This document shows, piece by piece, positions 33,634 to 41,604 of a stretch of 64,000 bases of DNA. The notes beneath the pieces are model-generated. The model saw only the letters and a list, made by a program, of their open reading frames with translations, was not told the origin of the DNA and made no database searches. Origin of the DNA: DASYLJ01 sp036009625 (lineage in GTDB: Bacteria; Desulfobacterota; Binatia; DP-6); NCBI GenBank assembly GCA_036009625.1, contig DASYLJ010000108.1, forward strand, positions 23,654 through 87,653, in the 5' to 3' direction. Each line of letters opens with the position of its first letter. Positions within the stretch are counted from its first letter, which is position 1. A program made the position numbers and the translations under genes.

Positions 33634-33745
33634 GGGGAGGGCGCGGTGCCGGGTGGAGCGACCCGCAGCGCGAAACTGCGTGGGACGTGAGACGAGGTGA
33701 GGAGCGCGCGAGGACCGGAGCGGAACCCGGTGCCGCGCCCTCCCC
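33634..33745. repeat. hairpin element E3, at the 3' end of trxA
   Basis: The arms 33634-33654 and 33725-33745 are 21 nt each, pairing at every position if two G-U wobbles are allowed. They enclose a 70-nt interior, almost the same size as the E1/E2 core. Interior similarity to E1/E2 is weak and limited to the end near G-A-G-C-G-rich and GGACC sequence. It ends 16 nt past the trxA stop. Confidence 0.7.
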
Positions 33746-33761
33746 ACCGAGGTCTCGATGT

Positions 33762-34088
33762 CTACGCGACGACGGTCGTGATCGCGCGGACGAGCTGGGC
33801 CTTCGGGACGGCGCCGACGATCTGTTCCTTCACCTGGCCGCCGCAGAAGACGATCAGGTTCGGGATGCCGCGGACGCCGTACTTCGACGGCGTCTGCGGA
33901 TTGTCGTCGACGTTCATCTTCACGACCTTGAGCTTGCCGTCGTATTCCTTGGCGAGCTCCTCGACCACCGGACCGATGGCCCGGCAGGGTGCGCACCAGG
34001 GAGCCCAGAAGTCGATCAACACGGGCGTGGGGCTCTGGAGTACCTCGCGCTCGAAGGAGTCATCGGAGACCGCAAGAACGTCTGCCAT
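33762..34088 (-). CDS. trxA: thioredoxin
   Basis: 108 residues. The active site is W31-C-A-P-C35 (Ala instead of the usual Gly), with cis-Pro in G-I-P-N-L. The remaining strands follow classical thioredoxin (V-L-I-D-F-W-A-P-W, K-M-N-V-D-D-N-P, Y-G-V-R-G-I-P). It reduces cytoplasmic disulfides. The ATG at 34088 is the natural start; the frame extends upstream without homology. Confidence 0.92.
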   Translation of the reverse strand: MADVLAVSDDSFEREVLQSPTPVLIDFWAPWCAPCRAIGPVVEELAKEYDGKLKVVKMNVDDNPQTPSKYGVRGIPNLIVFCGGQVKEQIVGAVPKAQLVRAITTVVA

Positions 34089-34164
34089 GCGGCGACCGTA
34101 GCAGAGGGGTATGAGCGAGGAAAGGCATCGCCGCGTCGCCGTCGCGCGTGCTAGGGCGGGGCGC

Positions 34165-34557
34165 ATGCTCACCCATGCCGAGGCCACCGCACTCTTCGAT
34201 CGCCGCCGCGAGGCCTGGCTCGCCGAAGACACGGACGCCTACCTCGCGTGCTGGGCCGACGACATGACCTTCGCGTCCCCGATGCATGACCCGCCCCTCC
34301 GCGGCCGCGACGCCTACGCGACTCTCGTCCGCGGCTCCGCCGCGATGGTTCGTCCCGAGAGCTTCGACGTGCACCACCTCGCCGTCCACGCCGACACCGT
34401 CCTCGCCGAATGGACGATCACCGTAATCCACCGCCCCACCAACGCGACGATGCAATGGCGTGGCATGAGCACCTGCACCTACAGAGACGATCGCATCGCG
34501 ACGTGGCGCGAATACTGGAACCCCTCAGACATTGCCCCCAAGCCCGGCAACGTCTGA
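34165..34557 (+). CDS. SnoaL/NTF2-like protein
   Basis: 130 residues with an NTF2 cone fold: first helix A-L-F-D-R-R-R-E-A-W, then Y-L-A-C-W-A-D-D-M-T-F-A-S-P, R-G-R-D-A-Y, and a closing W-R-E-Y-W-N-P. Such proteins are polyketide cyclases, isomerases or ligand binders; the ligand is unknown. The ATG at 34165 matches the fold start. It is divergent from trxA by 76 nt. Confidence 0.8.
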   Translation: MLTHAEATALFDRRREAWLAEDTDAYLACWADDMTFASPMHDPPLRGRDAYATLVRGSAAMVRPESFDVHHLAVHADTVLAEWTITVIHRPTNATMQWRGMSTCTYRDDRIATWREYWNPSDIAPKPGNV

Positions 34558-34570
34558 AAACCGAACAGCC

Positions 34571-34718
34571 GGGGTGTGGGGTGGCTGACGCGCGCCGTCG
34601 GGGGCGCCGAAGGAGCGCGTCGTGAGTGGAGCGGGCGGGGAAAAGGGGTGGCGTGGTGCCGAGCGAGCGCCGCGCGGACCGGCGCCCCCGACGGCGCGCG
34701 TCAGCCGCCCCACACCCC
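34571..34718. repeat. hairpin element E2 with conserved core, between convergent genes
   Basis: The arms 34571-34608 and 34681-34718 are 38 nt each and complementary at 37 positions plus one G-U. They enclose a 72-nt core (34609-34680) shared with E1 in opposite orientation. It lies 13 nt after the NTF2-like stop and 5 nt before the end of the convergent SDR gene, consistent with a bidirectional terminator built on a repeat. Confidence 0.85.
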
Positions 34719-34723
34719 GCACC

Positions 34724-35566
34724 TCACACCATCGTCTGCCCGCCGCTGACATTGACGGCTTCGCCTGTGATGTAGCCCCCATCGTCGCTGCACAGGAACG
34801 CGATCGTCGCCGCGACATCCTCGGCGGTCTGCAGGCGACGGAGCGGGATCTCGCGCGCGATCCACTTCTCGAGGCTGCCCTCGAGCATGCCGGCCATCTG
34901 TTCGAAGGCGTGGTCCTTGTTCAGCAGGTCCGTGTCGACGGTGCCCGGACAGACGGCGTTCACGGTGATGCCGGAAGCACCCAGCTCCTGCGCCAGCACC
35001 TGTGTCAGGAGCACGACGCCGGCCTTGGCGGCGCAGTACGCGCCCAACATGGGAAAGCCACGCTTCCCCGCCTGCGACGAGACGTTGACGATGCGACCGC
35101 CGCGACCGCCGGCCAGCATGCGCTCGGCGCAGGCGCGCGACACGATCCAGGTGCCCTTCAGGTTCACGTCGACGACCTGATCCCACTCGCGCTCGCTGAT
35201 CTGCAGCAGCGGGCCGGCACCCATCCCCATCGCCGCGCCACCGGCGACGTTGCAGCAGATGTCGATGCCGCCGAGCGCCTCCTGTGCCGACGCCACCGCG
35301 GCGTGCACCTCGTCCCAACGCGAGACGTCGGCCCGTAACGCGACCGCGCGGCGACCGAGGGCCTGGACCTCGCGCACCACCTCGTCGAGCTCGTCGCCGC
35401 TGGCGACGCCATAGCCGGGGAAGTCGGCGTAGGGTCGCGCGATGTCGAGGCAGGCGACATCGGCGCCCTCGGCTGCCAGACGGAGCGCCGTGGCCCGCCC
35501 GATGCCGCGCCGGCGCGCGGCCCCCGTCACCAGTGCGACTTTTCCGGAGATTCCTGCGAGTGCCAT
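34724..35566 (-). CDS. short-chain dehydrogenase/reductase (3-oxoacyl-ACP reductase-like)
   Basis: 280 residues. The cofactor motif is T-G-A-A-R-R-R-G-I-G; N-V-A-G replaces the common N-N-A-G; catalytic N-V-S-S and Y-C-A-A-K follow. P-G-T-V-D-T-D and a C-terminal T-G-E-A-V-N-V-S-G-G are classical for FabG-like SDRs. The longer insertion after strand 2 (Y-A-D-F-P-G-Y) resembles mycofactocin-type or sugar SDRs. The substrate is unknown. Confidence 0.85.
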   Translation of the reverse strand: MALAGISGKVALVTGAARRRGIGRATALRLAAEGADVACLDIARPYADFPGYGVASGDELDEVVREVQALGRRAVALRADVSRWDEVHAAVASAQEALGGIDICCNVAGGAAMGMGAGPLLQISEREWDQVVDVNLKGTWIVSRACAERMLAGGRGGRIVNVSSQAGKRGFPMLGAYCAAKAGVVLLTQVLAQELGASGITVNAVCPGTVDTDLLNKDHAFEQMAGMLEGSLEKWIAREIPLRRLQTAEDVAATIAFLCSDDGGYITGEAVNVSGGQTMV

Positions 35567-35650
35567 CGACGTGGCGCGTACCACCCCAGGCAAGGACGCC
35601 GCAATCGAAGTCGTTGCGGTGCCTGGGGCAGAGTGTGCTACCACGTCCGG

Positions 35651-36829
35651 ATGCGCCGACTTCTCCTGCTCGTGCTCGCCGTCCTCCCCGTGCTCGCCGC
35701 GGCTCCGGCCGATGCTGGCCGCATGACGGTGCGCGTGCCCGCCTTCGACGTCCCGCCCCGCAGCAACCGCGAGGTGTGCGTCTTCGTGCCGCTGCCGGCG
35801 AAGGCCGACGAGCTCGACATCGGCGAAGTCGTGATGCGGAACCGCGGCGGCAACGAGCAGTTCGGCACCCATCACCTGATCGTCTACGCGTGGACCGGCG
35901 ACCTCGGGCCGCTGGCCGCTGTGAAGGGGGCCGTCATCGACGACACCGCCTGCCTCAACTTCGGCGACGGCAACCCGACGAACCTGCAGATCGTCGCCAC
36001 CACCCAGGGCGTCAACGGGGTCGAGAAGATGCCCGACGGGACGGCGCTGCGCCTGGAGACCGGCGCGCTCGGCACGGGAAAGAAGCGCGCCGTCGGTCTG
36101 GTGCTCAACTCGCACTGGATCAACGGCTCCGACACCACGCAGACGGCGCGCGCCAAGGTGACGTTCATCACCGCGCGCAAGGCGAAGGTGAAGCGCCAGC
36201 TGAAGCCCATCTTCGAGGTCCTCGCGAACGGACCGCTTCGCGTGCCGCCCGGACAGATCGAGAAGACGGGCGCGGCCTGGGGCCCTGGACTCCCCGACCT
36301 CGGGTTCATCCTCGGCGGGTCGGAAATGCCGACGGAGGCGGCGTGCGTCACGATGATCATCGGGCACATGCATCGCCGCGGGACGCTGTTCACGGCGAAA
36401 TTCCACGCCTCGGACGGCACCGAGACGCCGCTCTACTCGAACACGAGGTACTCCGATCCGCCCACCAAGCGCTTCGATCCGCCGATGCTGGTGCGCAAGG
36501 GCGAGTCCATCGGCTACGAGTGCACCCACGACAACGCCACCGACACGCGCCTCGGCTGCGAGGAGGAGGCTGGTGTCACCCCTGGGCGTACCGTCATCGA
36601 CGCGCTGTTCGCGACCGGCACGATCAGCGTCGACGGCTCGGCGAAGCTCTGCCACACGCCGGGACCGAACCCGGAGGAATGCCCCACCGGCGACGGCCGC
36701 TTCACCGGCAACTGCGTCCCCGCGAACCTCGTCTTCGGGTTCCTGTCCGACGACGACATGTGCATCCTGCCCGGCTACTACTTCGACGCCGACCTGACGG
36801 CGCCGCCGGGCGAGGAGTGCCGTCTCTGA
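35651..36829 (+). CDS. secreted copper type II ascorbate-dependent (PHM-like) monooxygenase
   Basis: 392 residues with a signal peptide (to about residue 23). The full ligand set of PHM-type enzymes can be seen in order: H74-H75 and H155 (S-H-W-I-N) for CuH, and H239-x-H241 (G-H-M-H) and M370 (D-D-D-M-C) for CuM. Eleven Cys could form disulfides. Such enzymes hydroxylate C-H bonds using two copper ions and a reductant. The substrate is unknown; PAL-like lyase domains are absent. It is convergent with a cytochrome c gene. Confidence 0.65.
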   Translation: MRRLLLLVLAVLPVLAAAPADAGRMTVRVPAFDVPPRSNREVCVFVPLPAKADELDIGEVVMRNRGGNEQFGTHHLIVYAWTGDLGPLAAVKGAVIDDTACLNFGDGNPTNLQIVATTQGVNGVEKMPDGTALRLETGALGTGKKRAVGLVLNSHWINGSDTTQTARAKVTFITARKAKVKRQLKPIFEVLANGPLRVPPGQIEKTGAAWGPGLPDLGFILGGSEMPTEAACVTMIIGHMHRRGTLFTAKFHASDGTETPLYSNTRYSDPPTKRFDPPMLVRKGESIGYECTHDNATDTRLGCEEEAGVTPGRTVIDALFATGTISVDGSAKLCHTPGPNPEECPTGDGRFTGNCVPANLVFGFLSDDDMCILPGYYFDADLTAPPGEECRL

Positions 36830-36832
36830 CGC

Positions 36833-37231
36833 TCAGGGCGTCCCGACCAGCGACTTGAGGTAGCGCACGATCGCCGTGGCATCCGGGCGATCGAAGCGGA
36901 ACGGCGGCATCGGGTTGCGCGGCGTCTCGCCCGTCGGACGATGCCCCGTCATGAGGAGGACGATCGCGTCCTCCTCCGCCCACCCCGGAAGCCCGGCGAT
37001 GGCGGGCGCGCGCACCGCCCAGTTGGCGTCGAAGGGCGGACCCTGCACCGGCACGGGCGCACCCTGGAAGAGCTGATCGCGCAGCAGCACGCCGTCTTCG
37101 GTGCGCGGCGAGTGGCACTGGACGCACATCGCGACCGAGTTCGCGAGGTATCGGCCGCGGTCGACGTCGGGATCGGCGTGGACGATCGAGGCAAGAGCGA
37201 GGAGTGCGGCGGGCATGGCGAGGCGCGTCAT
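36833..37231 (-). CDS. secreted monohaem cytochrome c
   Basis: 132 residues: a signal peptide (ends V-H-A), then the haem site C36-V-Q-C-H40 and a likely axial Met108 (N-P-M-P-P-F). The arrangement G-R-Y-L-A-N-S-V-A-M-C-V-Q-C-H resembles alcohol-dehydrogenase-type cytochrome c subunits. It would carry electrons in the periplasm. Its 3' end is 3 nt from that of the PHM-like gene, which might use it, but that is inference. Confidence 0.85.
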   Translation of the reverse strand: MTRLAMPAALLALASIVHADPDVDRGRYLANSVAMCVQCHSPRTEDGVLLRDQLFQGAPVPVQGPPFDANWAVRAPAIAGLPGWAEEDAIVLLMTGHRPTGETPRNPMPPFRFDRPDATAIVRYLKSLVGTP

Positions 37232-37263
37232 CGAGGCATGCGTAGTGCGTGCGTCGCACGTCG

Positions 37264-38538
37264 TCAAACAGCGAGCGGATCGCTCGCGTCTGCAGCCTGC
37301 TGTGCCCACCACGCGCCGAGGGCTGCTGCCGCGGCGAGGTACAGGCGTCGCTGCGACGGGTCGTACGCCGTCGCGTCCAGACAGGCGAGCGTGTACTTCA
37401 CGAGATGCGCGTCGCGGTGCAGCGAGGCGCGGGTCGCGAGCTCGGTCGTCACGTGCGGCAGTGCGGCGTCCGGCGCGTGCCACACTGCCGCTGCGGCCAC
37501 CTCGGGGTCGACGGCCAGCGCCTCGCGCCACGGCATCGGCGGTTGATGGCGCGGCGGGGACGACAGCAGCGGTCGGCGTCCCATGGTGGCGCGAAAGCCG
37601 ACGACGAACGTGGCCGCGACGGCGATGGCGCGCGCCGGATCGGTGTAGGCATGGGCGACGCCGAGCACGCCCTGGGGCATCGTGAGGCAGTGGCTCCAGC
37701 CGTACGCCGCATGCACCGTCGGCTCGGACAGCATTGCCCAGGCGGCGGTGCGCAGGATGATGGGGGCTGCCTCGTCGATCGTCAGTTCCGGCAACGCGCG
37801 GGCGAGCACCTGCATCGCCACGCCGGTGCCGTCGACACTGGCCATGACCGGCTCGATGAAGAAGCTCGCGGGCTCGTCCACCGCCGGCACGGCGCGGAGC
37901 GCATCGGCGAGGGCCGCCGCCGATCCACCATGACGCTCGCGGGGCGCGTCGATCCATCGCAGGCGCGCGCTCGGCTCCCGACCGAGCTCGCGCACGAGCC
38001 CTCGCAGCAGGTCGCCACGAAGCTCGCCGCGTGGGCCTACGCGCGGCAGGAGATAGAGGAAGATCGGCGCGTGCGCGGCGGCTCCGAGCCGCGGGATCAG
38101 GTCGTCGGCGAGCAGCGATCGCAGCTCGTCGGGTCGTGCATGGCGCCCGAGCCAGCTCGCGGCGCCATCGGCATCGTCGAGCTCGCCGCGATCTATGGCC
38201 TCGACGAGGCGCGCCGCCGCCGTCGCAAGCGTGTCGAATTCGGCCGGCACCGGCGCGGGTGGCGGTGGACCGAACGCCTCGTACTCGGCGGCGATCGCGA
38301 CCAGGCGCAGACGGGCACGATCGCGTCGCGCCGGATCGATCCAGGGAAGCAGGGCGGCCCGCGCCGCGAGCTCGAGCGGCGCATGCAGGACGAACGAGTC
38401 GGCGGGGTCGCGCCGCGGGGTGGCGACGACGTCCGCCACCGCGCCGATCAGTCGGACGTCGGAGAGCGCGTCGAGCCCACGCGCCGCGTACTGCCCGGCC
38501 ACGTCGCTGGGGAGGATGGGGGGATGGGTGATGTCCAT
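37264..38538 (-). CDS. unknown 424-aa protein, predicted SoxR target
   Basis: 424 residues, rich in Ala and Leu helices, no signal peptide. Distinct stretches are H-A-P-L-E-L-A-A-R-A-A-L-L-P, H-A-P-I-F-L-Y-L-L-P-R and G-W-S-H-C-L-T-M-P-Q-G-V-L-G-V-A; several His are spaced as in metal or flavin-free oxygenases, but no family is recognised. I chose the ATG at 38538. A SoxR-type promoter lies immediately upstream, with the predicted transcript start at or near the ATG. SoxR control suggests a role with redox-active compounds. Confidence 0.7.
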   Translation of the reverse strand: MDITHPPILPSDVAGQYAARGLDALSDVRLIGAVADVVATPRRDPADSFVLHAPLELAARAALLPWIDPARRDRARLRLVAIAAEYEAFGPPPPAPVPAEFDTLATAAARLVEAIDRGELDDADGAASWLGRHARPDELRSLLADDLIPRLGAAAHAPIFLYLLPRVGPRGELRGDLLRGLVRELGREPSARLRWIDAPRERHGGSAAALADALRAVPAVDEPASFFIEPVMASVDGTGVAMQVLARALPELTIDEAAPIILRTAAWAMLSEPTVHAAYGWSHCLTMPQGVLGVAHAYTDPARAIAVAATFVVGFRATMGRRPLLSSPPRHQPPMPWREALAVDPEVAAAAVWHAPDAALPHVTTELATRASLHRDAHLVKYTLACLDATAYDPSQRRLYLAAAAALGAWWAQQAADASDPLAV

Positions 38539-38546
38539 GGCGAGGC

Positions 38547-38577
38547 ACGCTAACAGTTCAAGTGAACTTGAGGTCAA
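38547..38577 (-). promoter_or_regulatory. SoxR box within a 19-bp-spacer promoter
   Basis: On the minus strand: -35 TTGACC (38577-38572), a 19-bp spacer, and -10 TAGCGT (38552-38547). The spacer contains the palindrome TCAAGT-TC-ACTTGA (38558-38571), which matches the E. coli soxS operator CCTCAAGTTAACTTGAGG in 15 of 18 positions when read with its flanks. A 19-bp spacer is the hallmark of MerR-family activated promoters. Confidence 0.8.
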
Positions 38578-38602
38578 GCCCATCCTCGGCTACGGTTCGA
38601 CC

Positions 38603-39067
38603 ATGGACGACGTCAGCATCGGCGAGCTCGGCGCACGGACGGGCGTGGCACCCTCGGCCCTGCGCTTCTACGAGGCGCAGGGCCTGATCCGTGCGGTGCG
38701 GACCGGGGGAGGGCAGCGGCGGTTTCCGCGCGAGGTGCTGCGACGGGTCGCCTTCATCCGGATCGCACAGCGGGTCGGCCTCACGCTCGACGAGATCCGC
38801 GCGGCGTTGGCGTCGCTCCCGAAGTCGCGCACGCCGACGAAGGCCGACTGGGGGCGTCTCTCGAAGGCGTGGCGCCCCCGGCTCGACGATCAGATCGCCG
38901 TCCTGACGCGGCTCCGTGACCAGCTGACGAGCTGCATCGGGTGCGGGTGTCTCTCGCTGCCCGCGTGCGCGCTCTTCAACGGTGACGACCGCGCGGCGAC
39001 CCTCGGCGTCGGTCCGCGCTATCTCCTCGGCGACTCGCCCCGCGACCTGCCCCCGGCGCGAAAGTAG
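38603..39067 (+). CDS. soxR: redox-sensing MerR-family regulator SoxR
   Basis: 154 residues. A MerR helix-turn-helix (S-I-G-E-L-G-A-R-T-G-V-A-P-S-A-L-R-F-Y-E-A-Q-G-L-I) leads to a dimerisation helix and the [2Fe-2S] ligand set C111-x2-C114-x-C116-x5-C122, as in SoxR. Oxidation of the cluster activates target promoters. It is divergent from the 424-aa unknown, with the SoxR box between them. Confidence 0.93.
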   Translation: MDDVSIGELGARTGVAPSALRFYEAQGLIRAVRTGGGQRRFPREVLRRVAFIRIAQRVGLTLDEIRAALASLPKSRTPTKADWGRLSKAWRPRLDDQIAVLTRLRDQLTSCIGCGCLSLPACALFNGDDRAATLGVGPRYLLGDSPRDLPPARK

Positions 39068-39076
39068 ACCCTTCCG

Positions 39077-39105
39077 CCGGATCGACCGTCTGGTACTAGA
39101 TCCGG
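39077..39105. terminator. small hairpin after soxR
   Basis: CCGGATC (39077-39083) and GATCCGG (39099-39105) pair across a 15-nt loop, 10 nt after the soxR stop and immediately before the next GTG. It may be a weak terminator, or it may control translation of the receiver gene. Confidence 0.35.
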
Positions 39106-39106
39106 A

Positions 39107-39475
39107 GTGCCTGCCACCGTCCTGCTGATCGACGACAATGACGACGCCCGCGAGGCGGTGGCGTTCCTCATCGAGAAGGACGGCATTCGCGTCGTGCAGG
39201 CCCGGAACGGGCGCGAGGCGCTGCGCCAGCTCGACGCCGGCTTGAGCCCGACGCTCATCCTGCTCGATCTGTTGATGCCCCAGCTCGACGGCTGGGCGTT
39301 TCGTGGTGAGCAGCGCAAGCTCCCCGGCGCCGCGGACATCCCTCTCGTGATCTATTCGGGGTCGCCGACGGTGGCCGACGACGCCACCGAGCTCGGCGCC
39401 GCCGGCTGGCTGCAGAAGCCGCTCGACTTCGATCGCCTGCTCGAGCTCGTCCGGCGGCTGTGCCAGCCACGCTGA
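39107..39475 (+). CDS. single-domain response regulator (receiver only)
   Basis: 122 residues, a complete CheY-like receiver: D10-D in L-L-I-D-D-N-D-D, phospho-acceptor D54 in L-L-D-L-L-M-P, Ser84 at the Thr/Ser switch and K104 in Q-K-P. No output domain is present. The start is a GTG that overlaps a small hairpin. No kinase is adjacent, so it may serve a distant phosphorelay. The nearest membrane kinase in the window lies about 6 kb downstream. Confidence 0.9.
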   Translation: MPATVLLIDDNDDAREAVAFLIEKDGIRVVQARNGREALRQLDAGLSPTLILLDLLMPQLDGWAFRGEQRKLPGAADIPLVIYSGSPTVADDATELGAAGWLQKPLDFDRLLELVRRLCQPR

Positions 39476-39541
39476 ATTGCGATCATTCTTCTTGACCGCT
39501 TCGGCGCACGGGTGGGACACCCCAGGTGGGGGGAATTCACC

Positions 39542-40855
39542 ATGACCGGCATGCTGCGTGTCGCGTGTCTGCTCGGGCTCCTGGTCGTACCGGCCGTCGC
39601 GGCGACGGATCCCGCCGTGCAGTGCTGCGAGGCGAAGCTGCGGGCGAGCGCCCCGCGCGAGCTGCAGGTCCTCAAGTGTCATGCGAAGGCGGCGACGCGC
39701 GGGAGGGTGGTCGATCCGGGTTGCCTCGCCGACGCACGCGCAACGCTGGCGAGGACCTTCACCCGCATCGAGCGGCGTGGCGGTTGCGCCGGCATCGAGG
39801 ACGCCGATCGCGTGCACGCGGACATCGAGCGCATCACTGCCGGCATTGCCGCCGCGCTGCGTCCGGTGCCCGCAGCGTCGGCCTGCGCCGCACGCAAGCT
39901 GAGGGAGCTCGGCCGGCTGGCCTCCTCGGCCCTGCGCATCTTCGCCGAGGCAGCGACGATGCCGGGCACCGATCCGTTCGGTCAGGCCGCTGCGCTGGCC
40001 GCGAACGTCGGCGTGGAGTTCGCCCGCTTGGAGGCGCGCGGTGGCTGTCTCACGACGGACGACGCGTACCACGTCACGGCCCTGCTGCTGACGGGCACTC
40101 ACGGTCCGGTCCCGCCGGAGGGCGTGATCCTCACGGTGCAGCGCCTCTGTGCCTCGTGCGGCGACGGCATCCGCGGCGGCGCCGAGGAGTGCGATCTCTT
40201 CGAGTCGCAGGCCTGCGGTGGCGGCACCTGTCTGCTCGACTGCCACTGTCCCTCGTGTGGCGACGGCGCAGTCAATCGTCCCGGCGAGACGTGCGACGGC
40301 GCGGACGCCGCCGCCTGCGAGGGTCTGTGCCAAAACGACTGCACCTGCCCGACGCCGACGTGTGGTAACGACGTCAAGGAACCGGGAGAGGAATGCGACG
40401 GCACGGCGCTCGGCGCCTGCGGCTCGTCGTGCGAGCCCGATTGCACGTGTGGCCCGGCGGTGTGCGGCAACGGCATCGTCGAGGAGGGCGAGGGGTGCGA
40501 CGGGACCACGTGCACAGACCCGAGTGGCATCCTTGACTGCAGCAGCCCCGATCGACCCGGTGGATGTCGGTGCTGTGATGGCGGCTTCTGTCCGCTGTAC
40601 GGATGTTGCGACTCGCGGGACGTCTGCCTGCCGGGATTCAACGAGACCGGCATCTGTTTCACGTCGCAGTGCACGGCGGATCACCCGTGTCGGTCGGGCT
40701 ACCTTTGCGCGACGAGCCCGTCGAACCCGACCGCTCCCGGCCTCTGCGTGGCGACCGTAGGCGAGGTCTGCGGATTTCTCGGCCGGCTCATCGCGCCCTG
40801 TCTTCCGCCGTCCGTCTGTCCGAATCTCAGCCTCGGGCGCTGTACGCTCCCCTGA
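39542..40855 (+). CDS. secreted Cys-rich protein with Myxococcus-type disulfide repeats
   Basis: 437 residues with a signal peptide. The N-terminal part has two helical Cys units (C-C-E-A-K-L ... K-C-H-A-K-A; later R-R-G-G-C/A-R-G-G-C). From about residue 205 follow four repeats of the type C-G-[DN]-x-x-x-x-x-x-E-x-C-D, the Myxococcus cysteine-rich repeat. The C terminus is a different Cys-rich module (C-C-D-G-G-F-C-P-L-Y-G-C-C). It is probably a cell-surface or secreted adhesin-like protein; function unknown. A GGGGGAA sequence precedes the ATG. Confidence 0.75.
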   Translation: MTGMLRVACLLGLLVVPAVAATDPAVQCCEAKLRASAPRELQVLKCHAKAATRGRVVDPGCLADARATLARTFTRIERRGGCAGIEDADRVHADIERITAGIAAALRPVPAASACAARKLRELGRLASSALRIFAEAATMPGTDPFGQAAALAANVGVEFARLEARGGCLTTDDAYHVTALLLTGTHGPVPPEGVILTVQRLCASCGDGIRGGAEECDLFESQACGGGTCLLDCHCPSCGDGAVNRPGETCDGADAAACEGLCQNDCTCPTPTCGNDVKEPGEECDGTALGACGSSCEPDCTCGPAVCGNGIVEEGEGCDGTTCTDPSGILDCSSPDRPGGCRCCDGGFCPLYGCCDSRDVCLPGFNETGICFTSQCTADHPCRSGYLCATSPSNPTAPGLCVATVGEVCGFLGRLIAPCLPPSVCPNLSLGRCTLP

Positions 40856-40856
40856 G

Positions 40857-41465
40857 CTACAGGCTTCCCTCCGACGCCGTCTGATACGCCGGACGCCCCG
40901 CGAGGCGGCCGACGTATCCCTGCAGGCGGGGGAAGCGGTCGTCGAGGACGCCGAGCAGCACGGCGGCGCGAAGCGTGAAGCCCATCATCACGTCGGCGGC
41001 GGTGAAGTCGTCGCCGAGGAGCCAGGTGCGCTCGCCGATCGAGCGCTCGATGAACTCGAGCGCGTCGCGCCCGCGCTCGCGAGCGCTCTCCATCACCTGC
41101 GGGATGGAGTCGGCGTCACCGGCGTACAGCATGTGCCAGATGAGGACGCCGAGGGGCGCGAACGCCGTGGCCTCCGCGAAGTGGAGCCACTGCAGGTATT
41201 CGCCGCGACGGGTCGAGCCGACGGCGGGTGCCAGCCGGCCCTCGCCGTAGCGCTCGAGGATGTATTCGACGATCGCACCCGACTCGCAGATCGTCGTGCC
41301 GTCGTCCTCGATGACGGGCAGCTTCCCGAGCGGCGTGTCCTGCGCGAACGTCCGCGCCGGCCGGTTGAACTCGACGCGACGGAGCGCGTAGGGCACGCCG
41401 AGCTCTTCGAGGAGCCAGCGGACACGGATCGAGCGCGTGCGGGGGGCGAACCAGAGCGTCAGCAT
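40857..41465 (-). CDS. glutathione S-transferase family protein
   Basis: 202 residues. The thioredoxin-like N-terminal domain (M-L-T-L-W-F-A-P-R-T-R-S; G-K-L-P-V-I-E-D-D-G; E-S-G-A-I-V-E-Y-I) and an all-helical C-terminal domain (F-T-A-A-D-V-M-M-G) fit classical GST. It probably detoxifies or isomerises an electrophile using glutathione; the substrate is unknown. Convergent with the Cys-rich protein gene, 1 nt apart. Confidence 0.88.
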   Translation of the reverse strand: MLTLWFAPRTRSIRVRWLLEELGVPYALRRVEFNRPARTFAQDTPLGKLPVIEDDGTTICESGAIVEYILERYGEGRLAPAVGSTRRGEYLQWLHFAEATAFAPLGVLIWHMLYAGDADSIPQVMESARERGRDALEFIERSIGERTWLLGDDFTAADVMMGFTLRAAVLLGVLDDRFPRLQGYVGRLAGRPAYQTASEGSL

Positions 41466-41535
41466 GCAAGCGCATGGCGCAAGGAGCGTGCCGCGCGCAA
41501 GGTTCGGGGAATCCGCGGCGCGCCATCGGACGAGC

Positions 41536-41604
41536 GTGGCGTGCCTGCAACGTGCCGTGGCGTCCCTGCACGCTGGCACACGTGTGCCGTGGCAGACGTG
41601 TGCC
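41536..41604. repeat. short imperfect tandem repeats upstream of the large Cys-repeat gene
   Basis: A 15-nt unit TGGCACACGTGTGCC (41574-41588) recurs as TGGCAGACGTGTGCC (41590-41604), and its first copy contains the palindrome GGCACACGTGTGCC. Just before it, two GTGGCGT-x-CCTGCA-containing segments are similar to each other. The region lies between the divergent GST and the large secreted-protein gene; a regulatory role is possible. Confidence 0.45.

Larger units (their letters stand above)
33370..33761. other. gene-free stretch filled by two hairpin elements
   Basis: About 390 nt between rodA and trxA contain hairpin elements E1 and E3, with about 110 nt of unremarkable sequence between them. 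No coding region is supported. Confidence 0.6.

Noticed and set aside
33376..34718. The hairpin elements considered as insertion sequences or MITEs
   Set aside because: The ends differ between copies, no target-site duplication was seen, and there is no transposase. The conserved part is the centre.
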